Of a DNA stretch of 64,000 nucleotides, positions 1 to 7,549 are shown piece by piece (positions within the stretch are counted from its first letter, which is position 1; each line of letters starts with the position of its first letter). The stretch lies in NCBI RefSeq assembly GCF_026342835.1, contig NZ_JAPEMI010000002.1, positions 372,001 through 436,000 on the forward strand, given 5' to 3'. Below the pieces are notes generated by a model. It did no database searches. It saw nothing but the letters and a program-made list of their open reading frames with translations, and was not told the origin of the DNA. The stretch comes from Streptomyces sp. NBC_00154 (GTDB lineage: Bacteria > Actinomycetota > Actinomycetes > Streptomycetales > Streptomycetaceae). Both the position numbers and the translations under genes were made by a program.

Positions 1-245
1 CGTGCCGGGATCGAGATCCGATTCACCGGCCACAGGCCCCGCCGGGGCCTGGCGACCTCCTCCCGCCTGAAGGGCCACGATCAGATCGTCATCGCCGAAC
101 AGGGCGGATGGGCTCTGCACTCCAGGTGCTGGCGGGCTACCTCGAGGTCGTCGACGAGGGGGAGGACAACGCCCGGCTCGGCGTGTTGCAGGAGAGACGT
201 TCTCTGCAAGTTTTCGAGAGAATGCGACGCATCGCGCGCTCCTGA
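1..245 (+). pseudogene. Tyrosine site-specific integrase, C-terminal remnant (frameshifted)
   Basis: The 5' part lies outside the window. Frame 1 reads the end of the phage-type integrase catalytic domain: TGHRPRRGLAT matches the H-x-x-R region (usually GHSPRRGLAT), followed by KGHDQIVIAEQGGWALHS. The tail then continues only in frame 3 as VLAGYLEVVDEGEDNARLGVL, which carries the tyrosine nucleophile in LAGYLE. One base is missing near position 126 (an expected AGGGTG reads AGGTG). Frame 3 stops with TGA at 243-245. This family integrates mobile elements into actinobacterial chromosomes. The shift separates the histidine/arginine region from the tyrosine, so the product should be inactive unless the deletion is a sequencing error. 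Confidence 0.75.
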
Positions 246-364
246 AATGCGTGACGCGTCGCATCGTCAGCACGACGACGAGAATGACGTCGTCACCGCC
301 GCCTTGACTCCCGGTTCCTGGAATGTGAGTGATGTGCGATCGCGCAGTGGCTGGCTGGGGAGCG

Positions 365-784
365 TCAGCCCAGCGCCAGTCGGGGTATCTCCCGTCCCGG
401 GGAGCGGTCCATCACCATCAGCAGGCCGGCCTCGCGAGTCCTCTCGTAGGCGGCCTCGTCTATGACGCCCAGCTGGAACCAGATCGCTTTGGCGCCGATC
501 GCCACAGCCTGGTCGGCGACGCCTCCGGCGAGGGCGGAGTTGACGAACACGTCCACCACATCCACCGGGAAAGGGATCTCCGCAAGGGAAGCGTAGCCCT
601 GCTCGCCGTGCACCGTCTCGGCCTTGGGGTGCACGGGCACCACTCGCTTGCCGATGCGCTGCAGCTTCTCGGCCACGCGGTAGGCGGCCCGTTCGGGGTT
701 GTCGGACAGGCCCACCACGGCCCAGGTGTCTCCGGCAGCGGTGAGAATCCGCCTGATTGTCGCGTCATCGCCATAGAGCGTCAT
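365..784 (-). CDS. CoA-binding (YccU-like, Rossmann-fold) protein
   Basis: A 139-aa cytosolic protein of normal length for the single-domain CoA-binding family. It begins MTLYGDDATIRRIL, has the nucleotide-binding turn WAVVGLSDNPERAAYRVA, then VVPVHPK and VVDVFVNS, and ends GLLMVMDRSPGREIPRL. Family members bind CoA through a succinyl-CoA-synthetase-like Rossmann fold; no reaction is established. The chosen ATG at 784 overlaps the stop of a short upstream Rrf2-like reading frame (ATGA), which suggests translational coupling. An in-frame extension to 1009 exists, but it encodes low-quality sequence across the promoter region and is rejected. Confidence 0.82.
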   Translation of the reverse strand: MTLYGDDATIRRILTAAGDTWAVVGLSDNPERAAYRVAEKLQRIGKRVVPVHPKAETVHGEQGYASLAEIPFPVDVVDVFVNSALAGGVADQAVAIGAKAIWFQLGVIDEAAYERTREAGLLMVMDRSPGREIPRLALG

Positions 785-879
785 GCCCGGCACCGCCGTG
801 CGGTGGTGAGTTCCGCACCAGTTGCCGCCGACCGCATGATCATGAGGAGCGTCAGGTCTGTGGACTTCGTCAGTCGCAT
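781..879 (-). pseudogene. Rrf2-family regulator, N-terminal remnant
   Basis: A 32-codon frame opens MRLTKSTDLTLLMIMRSAA, closely resembling the start of Rrf2/NsrR regulators (typically MRLT-x-x-TDLALRVLMRLA). After GAELTT the sequence leaves the family and stops at 781, overlapping the ATG of the CoA-binding gene. Most of the winged-helix DNA-binding domain and the cysteine cluster region are absent. It is either a decayed regulator or a short peptide kept for coupling. An Rrf2-style inverted repeat lies just upstream (901-922), supporting a former autoregulated gene. Confidence 0.55.
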
Positions 880-900
880 GGGTAGACGTTAGCCAGTTTG

Positions 901-922
901 GATACTGTATGCAATAGGTATC
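901..922. promoter_or_regulatory. Inverted repeat GATAC-N12-GTATC, possible Rrf2 operator/promoter
   Basis: GATAC at 901-905 and GTATC at 918-922 are inverted repeats about 20 bp upstream of the truncated Rrf2 start at 879. The AT-richness stands out from the surroundings. This fits an autoregulatory operator with overlapping promoter; it is inferred from symmetry and position only. Confidence 0.4.
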
Positions 923-1031
923 TTGGGCGCCCATCGTTTGACAGGAGCAGCTGGGGAGATCAGCGGGGCTGTGGCCGGGGCCGACGCTGTCCAGGTGTCT
1001 CAACCGCATCGGACGGTCCTGCGCGAGTGCT

Positions 1032-1958
1032 TCAGGAAGGCAGCGTGGCCAGCCAGTCGGTGAGGATCTGGTTGACCTCGGCGGGGCGTTCTTGCTGGAT
1101 CCAGTGGCCGCAGCCGTCGAGGATGTGGGAGGAGACCAGACCTGGAAGCGTGACCGGGTAGGCGTGGATCGCGTCGGCCAGCCAGGTCGTGGAGGCGTCC
1201 AGAGCGCCGCCGATGAACACCGAGGGCTGGGTGATGGGGGCGCCGTCGAAGGCGGTGAGATCCTCCCAGTCGCGGTCCATGTTCCGGTACCGGTTGAGCG
1301 CGCCGGTCAGACCGGTGCGCTCGAACTCAGCGGCATAGAAGTCGAGATCCCGCTCACCGAGCCAGCCGGGCAGCCGACCGCCGGGAAACCGGTCGCGCAA
1401 TGTTCCACCCCTGCTGACGAAGTGCGGGTCCGGAGCGCCGGTCGCGGGCATGGTGTCGGCGGACAGTGCCGCGTAGAAGCCGGCGAGCCAGCCGCGTACA
1501 TCGGGTTCGATCTCGGCTTCGGCCCGGCCGGGCTCCTGCAAGTACGAGACGTAGAACTCCTCGTCCCCGCCCATCTGGGCGAAGATGCTGGTCGGGCGGG
1601 GGCCACCACGCGGGGTGTAGGGAACGCTCAGCAATCCCACCGCGCGGAAGACCTCCGGCCTGAGCAGGGCGGAGTGCGCGGCGATGGTGGCGCCCCAGTC
1701 GTGGCCGACGACCACTGCCGACTCCTCGCCCAGGGCGCGCACCACCGCGGCGTTGTCCTCCACGAGATCGAGCATCCGGTACGCATGTGTCGCAGCCGGC
1801 TTGGAGGAGCGGCCGTAGCCGCGTACGTCGATGGCGACCTCTCGGCGAAGAAATCGTCCGGTGCGTGATCTCCGAACTGTGCTGTGCCATACGCCGCCTC
1901 CAGGACCGGTTGCTGTGCGCCAGGACCGGCCCCATCTGCTGTCCCGTCGGTTCTGCAC
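1032..1958 (-). pseudogene. Epoxide-hydrolase-like alpha/beta hydrolase, N-terminally disrupted
   Basis: From about position 1841 down the protein matches epoxide hydrolase/haloalkane dehalogenase-type alpha/beta hydrolases. VAIDVRGYGRSSKP is followed by VVVGHDWGA with the aspartate nucleophile, a cap domain, GALDASTTW as acid region and GCGHWIQQERP with the catalytic histidine. The first ~40 residues (MQNRRDSRWGRSW...) do not resemble the family and lack the usual N-terminal strand and HG-x-P oxyanion motif. The 5' end therefore seems replaced or deleted, and the gene is probably non-functional. A perfect palindrome lies upstream at 1997-2011. Confidence 0.6.
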
Positions 1959-1996
1959 CGATCATGCGCAAGACACTGTCAAAGAAGCGAGTCCGT

Positions 1997-2011
1997 TTGC
2001 CGATTCGGCAA
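1997..2011. promoter_or_regulatory. Perfect palindrome TTGCCGA-T-TCGGCAA
   Basis: Seven-base arms separated by one base, in the gap between the minus-strand hydrolase remnant and the plus-strand ABC-F leader. It has the form of a dimeric-regulator operator. The regulator is unknown; symmetry is the only evidence. Confidence 0.35.
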
Positions 2012-2211
2012 GTCTGACCCGCGGCGGTGGCGTCGACGCGCGGCCCCGAGTACCTGGCCGGGACCGCTGGTGCAGTCTCGTATCAGAGAGTGCACGCCTC
2101 GGGCACCCTCCGTGCGGCAACGGTTACCGCGACCGGAAAACGGAGGGCGTGGGGCCGGTGCCTGCTGTTACGATCGATTGACCAGAAGTGGTAGCAGACA
2201 GGGAGAGACAC

Positions 2212-2241
2212 ATGGTGGGTGACGACGACATCTCCGGGTGA
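2212..2241 (+). CDS. Nine-residue leader peptide upstream of ABC-F genes
   Basis: ATG at 2212 follows GGGAGA and encodes MVGDDDISG before TGA at 2239-2241. A plausible -10 (TACGAT, about 2169) would start the transcript near 2180. The stop codon lies inside a small hairpin (TCCGG 2233-2237 pairing with CCGGA 2244-2248). A second, terminator-like hairpin follows at 2256-2291, ahead of the ABC-F start at 2365. Short leader peptides with attenuators are established for antibiotic-inducible ABC-F and erm genes. That this ORF works so is inference. Confidence 0.5.
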   Translation: MVGDDDISG

Positions 2242-2255
2242 TACCGGAAGTGTTC

Positions 2256-2291
2256 AGCCATGGACAGGAGCGCCGAGGCGCCGCCGTGGCT
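2256..2291 (+). terminator. Attenuator-like hairpin in the ABC-F leader
   Basis: AGCCATGG (2256-2263) pairs with CCGTGGCT (2284-2291), including one G-U. The loop holds a second GCGC/GCGC stem. A relatively T-rich run (ATTTCGTCGTTTC) follows. It lies between the leader peptide stop and the ABC-F start, as expected for premature termination released by ribosome stalling. Confidence 0.5.
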
Positions 2292-2364
2292 ATTTCGTCG
2301 TTTCATAACCACCTTCTCTTGTGGGTGACGCCATGGGCGTTCCCCTGTCACACGAGGTCTTCAC

Positions 2365-4029
2365 ATGTCCGACGCCTTTGTCGTCTGCTCGAACCTTTCC
2401 TTTTCCTGGCCCGATGACCAGCAGGTCTTCCAGGATCTTTCGTTCACCGTCGGCGGCGGCCGCACCGGCCTGGTCGCACCGAACGGCGCCGGGAAGAGCA
2501 CCCTGCTCAAGCTGATCGCCGGCGAGTACAAGCCCAGCCGGGGAAGCGTGTCCACCGAAGGGGTGCTCGGCTACCTCCCCCAGAGCCTGCCGCTGGTCGG
2601 CGACCTGACCGTGTCAGAGGTCCTGGGCGTCGCTCAGAAGATCAAGGCTCTGGACGCGATTGAGTCCGGGGACACGAGCGAAGAACACTTCAGCACCATC
2701 GGTGACGACTGGGACATCGAGGAGCGCACTCATGCTCAGCTGGACCGACTCGGGCTGGGGCAGATCGCGCTCACCCGGCACCTGCATAGCCTCAGCGGTG
2801 GCCAGGTCATCTCGCTGGGCCTCGCGGCGCAGTTGCTGAAGCGGCCCGACGTCCTGCTCCTCGACGAACCGACCAACAACCTTGACATCGACGCACGGCA
2901 CAAGCTGTATGACGCGCTGGAGGAGTGGCGCGGCTGCCTGCTGCTGGTCAGTCACGACCGCGCACTGCTCGACCGCATGGACCGCATCGCGGAACTCGAC
3001 CGAGGCCAAGTGCGTTTCTACGGGGGGAACTTCACCGCGTACGTGGAAGCCGTGAGCGCCGCCCGGGAGGTCGCCGAGAAGAACATTCGCAGCGCCGAGC
3101 AGGACCTCAAGCGGGAGAAGCGGGAACTGCAGCAGGCCCGCGAGCGGGCCGAGCGCCGGGCCGGCAACGCGGCCCGCAACCTCAAGAACGCCGGTCTGCC
3201 GAAGATCTTCGCCGGGAACATGAAACGCGGCGCCCAGGAAGCGGCGGGCAAGTCACATCAGACCCATTCGTCGCGGGTCAGCGATGCCAAGGACCGGCTC
3301 GACGACGCCGGCCGCGCGCTGCGGGACGAGCAGAAGATCACCCTGGAGCTCCCGGACACCAACCTTCCGGCCGGGCGCACCGTCTTCCTGGGCGAGCAGT
3401 TGCAGTTCCACTACGGCGAGAAGGCACTGTTCGCCGACGCGGGCACGGACCTGACGATCCGAGGCCCCGAGCGAATCGCACTGACCGGTCCCAACGGTGT
3501 CGGCAAGTCCACCCTGCTGCGCATGATCAACGGCGATCTGGAACCGGACAGCGGCTCGATCAAGCGCGCCGACGGCCGTGTGGCCTACCTGTCGCAGCGC
3601 CTGGACCTGCTGGCTCTGGACCGCACGGTGGCCGAGAACCTGGCCTCGTTCGCGCCGGCCATGCCGGAGGCGGACCGGATGAATCTGCTCGCCCGCTTCC
3701 TGTTCCGGGGCCCTCGTGTGCACCTCCCGGTCGGGGTGCTGTCCGGCGGCGAGCGGCTGCGGGCCAGCCTGGCCTGCATCCTGTACGCCGAACCGGCCCC
3801 GCAGCTCCTGCTGTTGGACGAGCCGACCAACAACCTCGACCTCGTCAGCGTCGGGCAACTGGAGAGCGCGCTCAACGCCTTCCAGGGCGCCTTCGTGGTG
3901 GTCAGCCATGACGCGCGGTTCCTCACGGAGATCAAGGTGGGCCGCTGGCTGCGGCTCGCCGACGGGCGGCTGCTGCAGACGGCGGCGCCGGAGATGGCTT
4001 CCGGACACCAGGACGGTTCAGGCCGGTAG
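2365..4029 (+). CDS. ABC-F family ATPase (ribosome-acting, possible antibiotic resistance)
   Basis: A 554-aa soluble protein with two ABC domains and no membrane segments. Domain 1 has Walker A APNGAGKST (~38-46), signature LSGGQ (~143) and Walker B LLLDEPTNNLD (~160). A charged linker (~220-330) rich in Arg/Lys/Glu corresponds to the P-site tRNA-interaction motif. Domain 2 has GPNGVGKST (~373), LSGGERLRASLAC (~457) and LLLLDEPTNNLD (~481). ABC-F proteins bind the ribosomal E site; one branch dislodges antibiotics such as macrolides, lincosamides, streptogramins and pleuromutilins. The upstream leader/hairpin suggests drug-inducible expression. The substrate cannot be assigned. A GAGG ribosome site precedes ATG 2365. 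Confidence 0.9.
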   Translation: MSDAFVVCSNLSFSWPDDQQVFQDLSFTVGGGRTGLVAPNGAGKSTLLKLIAGEYKPSRGSVSTEGVLGYLPQSLPLVGDLTVSEVLGVAQKIKALDAIESGDTSEEHFSTIGDDWDIEERTHAQLDRLGLGQIALTRHLHSLSGGQVISLGLAAQLLKRPDVLLLDEPTNNLDIDARHKLYDALEEWRGCLLLVSHDRALLDRMDRIAELDRGQVRFYGGNFTAYVEAVSAAREVAEKNIRSAEQDLKREKRELQQARERAERRAGNAARNLKNAGLPKIFAGNMKRGAQEAAGKSHQTHSSRVSDAKDRLDDAGRALRDEQKITLELPDTNLPAGRTVFLGEQLQFHYGEKALFADAGTDLTIRGPERIALTGPNGVGKSTLLRMINGDLEPDSGSIKRADGRVAYLSQRLDLLALDRTVAENLASFAPAMPEADRMNLLARFLFRGPRVHLPVGVLSGGERLRASLACILYAEPAPQLLLLDEPTNNLDLVSVGQLESALNAFQGAFVVVSHDARFLTEIKVGRWLRLADGRLLQTAAPEMASGHQDGSGR

Positions 4030-4035
4030 GGCGGA

Positions 4036-4056
4036 CCCGCCCCTCAACCGGGCGGG
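4036..4056. terminator. Hairpin between the tandem ABC-F genes
   Basis: CCCGCCC (4036-4042) pairs with GGGCGGG (4050-4056) around a 7-nt loop, seven bases after the first ABC-F stop. There is no T-tract. It may act as a weak terminator or processing signal that lowers expression of the second gene. Confidence 0.4.
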
Positions 4057-4211
4057 CAATCCCCGTCCCTCGCGCCAGGCCGAACCCGTCCCTCACCCGG
4101 GTGGACCGACCTCGCCCCTTGCGCTCGGGCGGGCCGCGTCCGCCCGGGCTTCGCCACTCGCGTCCGCGGCTCCGACCCCGGGCGCGACCACCCACCCCGT
4201 TTGGTGCTCGT

Positions 4212-5828
4212 ATGCCTCAAGCTGCTCTGCTCGCCCACGATCTCGTCCGCACGCTCGGCACCCGCCGGGTTCTCGACGGCTTCTCCCTCACCGCGGCACC
4301 CGGCCACCGGATCGGATTGATCGGCGAGAACGGCGCCGGAAAGTCCACCCTGCTGCGGCTGCTCGCCGGCGAGGACACACCCGACGCCGGCACCGTCGTC
4401 AGCCCGGCCGACCTCGGCTTTCTACCGCAGGAGATGCCGTTCGACGCCACCTCGACCATCTCCGATGTGCTCGATCACGCCCTGCGGGAAGTCCGTGAGG
4501 AACTCTCCGGACTCGACGGGATCACCGCCGCGCTCGCCGGGACACCGCAGGACTCACCCGGCTACGCCGCCCTGCTGGTCGAGTACGGCGTGCGGCTCGA
4601 CCGGGCGCAGGAAAGTGGGGTTTGGGACGCCGACCGGCGCGCTGCGATCGTCCTCGCCGGACTCGGCCTGGGCTCCATCCCGTACGACCGGACCCTCGAG
4701 GCCCTTTCCGGCGGACAGCGCAGCCGGCTCGCGCTCGCCGCGTTGCTGACGCGGCGGCCCGCCGCGCTCTTGCTCGACGAGCCCACCAACCATCTGGACG
4801 ACGGCGCAGCGGCCTTCCTGGAGGAGCAGTTGCGCGGCCTGCCGGGGACCGTGCTGCTGGCGAGCCACGACCGGGCGTTCCTCGACGCCGTCTGCACCGA
4901 CCTGATCGACCTCGACCCGTCCGCCGAGGGACCCACCCGGTACGGCGGCAACTACACCGCCTACCAGGGGCTCAAACGCGCCCAGCGGGAACGCTGGCAG
5001 CAGCGCTTTGCTCAGGAAGAGGAGGAACTCGCCGAACTACGCAGCGCCGCCGCCACGACCGCGCAGCGGGTCGCACCGGGACGGACCAGAAGCGACAACG
5101 AGAAGATGGGCTACGGCCACACGACCGGCCGGGTGCAGAACCAGATTGCACGACGGGTCCGCAGCGCCGCCCGCAGACTCGACGACCTGGAGCGCAACCA
5201 CGTCAGCCGGCCACCCGAGCCACTGCGGTTCCACGGCACCTCCCTTGCGGCCGCTTCCGATGACGGCATCCTTGTGTCGCTACGGGACATCCACGTAACC
5301 GACCGTCTCTCCATCGACCGCCTCGACGTGCTGTCCGCCGACCGGCTGCTGGTCACCGGGCCGAACGGGGCGGGCAAGTCGACCCTGCTCGGTGTGTTGG
5401 CCGGACGACTTGACGCGGGCGGCGAGGTTCAGCAACGCAGCGGGCTCACGGTCGGCCTGCTGACCCAGGACACTGCGTTCGGCCGGCCGGACCGTACCGT
5501 CCGAGAGACGTATGAGCTGGCGCTCGGCGCCGAGCGCGCCGAGTCCGTACCGCTTGACTCGCTCAGCCTGTTCAACACGCACACCCTGGAGCAGAGAGTC
5601 GGGGAGGTGTCGGTCGGCCAGCGCCGCCGGCTCGCCCTGGCGCTGCTGCTGGCGCACCCGCCCGAGCTCCTGCTGCTCGACGAGCCCACCAACCACCTCT
5701 CGCCTCTGCTCTGCGACGAACTGCAGGAGGCCCTTGGCACCAGTCCTGGTGCCGTGGTGGTCGCCAGCCACGACCGGTGGCTGCGCTCCCGCTGGCCGGG
5801 CCGTGAGTTCCGGCTCCGTGCGTGGTGA
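4212..5828 (+). CDS. ABC-F family ATPase (second tandem copy)
   Basis: A 538-aa protein with two ABC domains and no membrane spans. Walker A GENGAGKST (~38), signature LSGGQRSRLALAALL (~165) and LLLDEPTNHLDD (~185) form the first. GPNGAGKST (~381), the divergent signature VSVGQRRRLALALLL (~465) and LLLLDEPTNHLS (~485) form the second. The charged inter-domain linker spans about 245-330. It is clearly diverged from the upstream ABC-F (different linker and signature), so it is a paralogue rather than a recent duplicate. Start ATG 4212 (MPQAALLAHDLVR) fits family alignment; no strong ribosome site is visible. The role is probably ribosome protection or translation-factor-like. Confidence 0.87.
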   Translation: MPQAALLAHDLVRTLGTRRVLDGFSLTAAPGHRIGLIGENGAGKSTLLRLLAGEDTPDAGTVVSPADLGFLPQEMPFDATSTISDVLDHALREVREELSGLDGITAALAGTPQDSPGYAALLVEYGVRLDRAQESGVWDADRRAAIVLAGLGLGSIPYDRTLEALSGGQRSRLALAALLTRRPAALLLDEPTNHLDDGAAAFLEEQLRGLPGTVLLASHDRAFLDAVCTDLIDLDPSAEGPTRYGGNYTAYQGLKRAQRERWQQRFAQEEEELAELRSAAATTAQRVAPGRTRSDNEKMGYGHTTGRVQNQIARRVRSAARRLDDLERNHVSRPPEPLRFHGTSLAAASDDGILVSLRDIHVTDRLSIDRLDVLSADRLLVTGPNGAGKSTLLGVLAGRLDAGGEVQQRSGLTVGLLTQDTAFGRPDRTVRETYELALGAERAESVPLDSLSLFNTHTLEQRVGEVSVGQRRRLALALLLAHPPELLLLDEPTNHLSPLLCDELQEALGTSPGAVVVASHDRWLRSRWPGREFRLRAW

Positions 5829-6096
5829 GGCGAACGAAAGCGAGTGAGAATCCGACACATTCAATGCGACAGGACACCGCTGACCTGCAGCGTCTCGGTT
5901 CGTGCCCCGTTCGATGCCAAGATCGTGAGATTGTGCCGCGAAGATGAGATCCCACAGCACCTGGAGGGTCTCGCGGCACTTGTCATAGAGCGTGCGCTGC
6001 ACAGCAAGTTCGGCATTTGTCTGAGGGCACGTTCCTGAGCGTGTGTCTCAGCTCCAAGGGCATTTCCTCGGCGCAGCGTCAGACCCGTGCTGGAAG

Positions 6097-6372
6097 ATGG
6101 GCGACGTGCTGCCCCGCGTCTACCGCGTCACCAAGTACGACTCAGCCGTCCGCGACAAGCACGGCCACTACACCGGCACCGAGGACACGGTCAGCGATCA
6201 CGGGGAGATCGAGGCGCCCAATCTTCAGGCGGTCGAGGCGTTCGCCGCGGGGCCGGCATCGACCGCCGGTCCGTCCGCGAGCCGGAGGTTCCGTTCCTCG
6301 TGCTCTTCGGCGTCGAGCGGCCCCTGAACCACTTTGGGCTGGACGGACTCTTCCGGACGACCACCGCACGGT
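6097..6372 (+). pseudogene. Conserved Streptomyces-type hypothetical protein, two frameshifts
   Basis: ATG 6097 begins MGDVLPRVYRVTKYD, continuing KHGHYTGTEDTVSDHGEIEA to FAAG. The protein then resumes one frame over as AGIDRRSVREPEVPFLVLFGVE...FGLDGLF, and finally in the third frame as LPDDHRTVYGV. Each shift equals one lost base in a short G or C run (near 6250 and 6352). I recall this as a conserved actinobacterial family of unknown function; no domain is assigned. The 3' end runs into the HxlR gene, so the C-terminus is lost too. Confidence 0.55.
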
Positions 6373-6846
6373 CTACGGGGTTTGCACCGGGCCGGACCGG
6401 TCCCAGCCGGGGGTCAGCTCCTCCCGGTGGATGTCCTCGGCGTGGACCTGCTCGCCGCAGGTCTCGCAGACCGTGTGGGTGACGAGTTCGTGGTCCCGGT
6501 GACGGATCCGGCTGGGCGGCGTGGTGACGACCCAGCGGTCGCCCCAGCCGATGAGCTCGCGGGTGATGCCTCCGAGATCGCCCCCTGCTTCCGTCAGGTA
6601 GTAGCCGCTGTACCGCGCGTCGTCCGGCAGCGGGCGCCGTTCGAGGATGCCGCTCTCCACCAGTGCCTTCAGGCGCGCCGCCAGGCGGTCCGTGGGGGCG
6701 CCGGTGTTCCTGGCGATCTGGCGGAACCGGTGGTTGCCGAGCATGACCTCGCGGATCGCCGGCAGAGCCCATCGGTCGCCGATGATCTGCAGGGCGGCGG
6801 TGAGCGAGCATGGGCGTCCGGTCATGTCCTGGGGATCGATGCGCAT
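6373..6846 (-). CDS. HxlR-family transcriptional regulator
   Basis: A ~157-aa winged-helix regulator. It has the RPCSLTAALQIIGDRWALPA motif with the family cysteine, then IREVMLGNHRFRQIARNTGAPTDRLAARLKALVESGILERR (recognition helix and wing). The C-terminal extension HTVCETCGEQVHAEDI, with a Cys-x2-Cys pair, may bind metal or sense redox state. Several starts are possible (6888, 6846, 6825); 6846 (MRIDPQDMTGRPC) gives a typical HxlR N-terminus. It is divergent from a gutted MFS gene and shares a TTTGRTTTTCC-like motif with the thiolase promoter, so it probably controls that locus. Confidence 0.85.
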   Translation of the reverse strand: MRIDPQDMTGRPCSLTAALQIIGDRWALPAIREVMLGNHRFRQIARNTGAPTDRLAARLKALVESGILERRPLPDDARYSGYYLTEAGGDLGGITRELIGWGDRWVVTTPPSRIRHRDHELVTHTVCETCGEQVHAEDIHREELTPGWDRSGPVQTP

Positions 6847-6874
6847 GGTCACGGCCCCAGTATCGCCCCGGCAG

Positions 6875-6891
6875 GGTTTGGTTTCCAAATC
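6875..6891. promoter_or_regulatory. GGTTTGGTTTCCAAATC motif, HxlR promoter
   Basis: It lies immediately upstream of the HxlR start and resembles two copies ahead of the thiolase gene (7442-7459 and 7474-7491). Repetition at both promoters suggests one regulator, most simply the HxlR protein encoded alongside. Confidence 0.45.
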
Positions 6892-6912
6892 ACTCCGTTC
6901 TTGGCTTGCGTC

Positions 6913-7325
6913 ATGATTACGCCGCTTCTATTTTCAAAGCACTCTCGAACGGCCGCCGCAGTCGTCCTGGTGGCCGTCTTCATGACCAACTTGGATCTGT
7001 CGGTCTGACCCTGGGCGCTCTGGTGGCCGCCGGTGTGTATGCCCTGCCGGGGCACCGTGCGGCGACCGGGTCGGCGCTGGTCAACTTCGTCCGCCAGATC
7101 TCGGTCACGGTCGGCGTCGCCGTCCTGGTCGTGGTGGCCGGCTCCCATGTAGGTGCCGCCTCACCTCCCGACTTCCGGATCGTCTGGTGCGTAGCCGCCG
7201 TACTGGGCCTGCCGACGTCGGTGATCGGTGTGCACCTCGGCCGTGGCGGACGCTCGGGCCGAACGACGTGCGCCGCGTCGAAGCAGTCCAGGGCGGATGT
7301 GCGGGCTCTGATGGACGCGTCCTGA
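6913..7325 (+). pseudogene. DHA2-type MFS drug transporter with large internal deletion
   Basis: ATG 6913 encodes the start of a 14-TM major-facilitator exporter (HSRTAAAVVLVAVFMTNLDLSV) and stops at 7006-7008. Immediately after, in another frame, the C-terminal helices appear: LTLGALVAAGVYALPG, then GSALVNFVRQISVTVGVAVLV and a loop-rich tail ending at 7325. Roughly twelve transmembrane helices are missing, so it cannot transport. Position between the HxlR gene and thiolase suggests the exporter was once part of that regulon. Confidence 0.7.
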
Positions 7326-7441
7326 CCGACGACTTTCCCTTCGTTCGGCGGCAGTTGGGGCCGTGCCGGCGTTCGGATGCGACGAGCGTCAGGAGGTCGG
7401 GTAGTCAGGAGGATGCGTCGGCATGACGCCCGGTCCAGGGT

Positions 7442-7491
7442 GGTTTGATTTTCCAAGTCTTCGAGTTATAGTGAGTTTGATTTTCCTACTC
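7442..7491. promoter_or_regulatory. Two direct GTTTGATTTTCC repeats in the thiolase promoter
   Basis: GGTTTGATTTTCCAAGTC (7442-7459) and AGTTTGATTTTCCTACTC (7474-7491) are direct repeats 32 bp apart, within 110 bp of the thiolase ATG. A related motif sits at the HxlR promoter (6875-6891). AT-rich sequence between them (TTATAGT) could be a -10 box. Confidence 0.5.
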
Positions 7492-7549
7492 ATTGGTAAT
7501 CGCGCCGGGCGGCCCGCCCGTCGCCCTGGCGGCCAAGGAGGCCCGCACC

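Noticed and set aside
2365..5828. Recent tandem duplication of the two ABC-F genes
   Set aside because: Signature motifs, linkers and termini differ too much (LSGGE versus VSVGQ in the second domain). They are old paralogues side by side.
5844..6038. 64-residue plus-strand frame after the second ABC-F gene
   Set aside because: No ribosome site, no family resemblance, and an equally open antisense frame.
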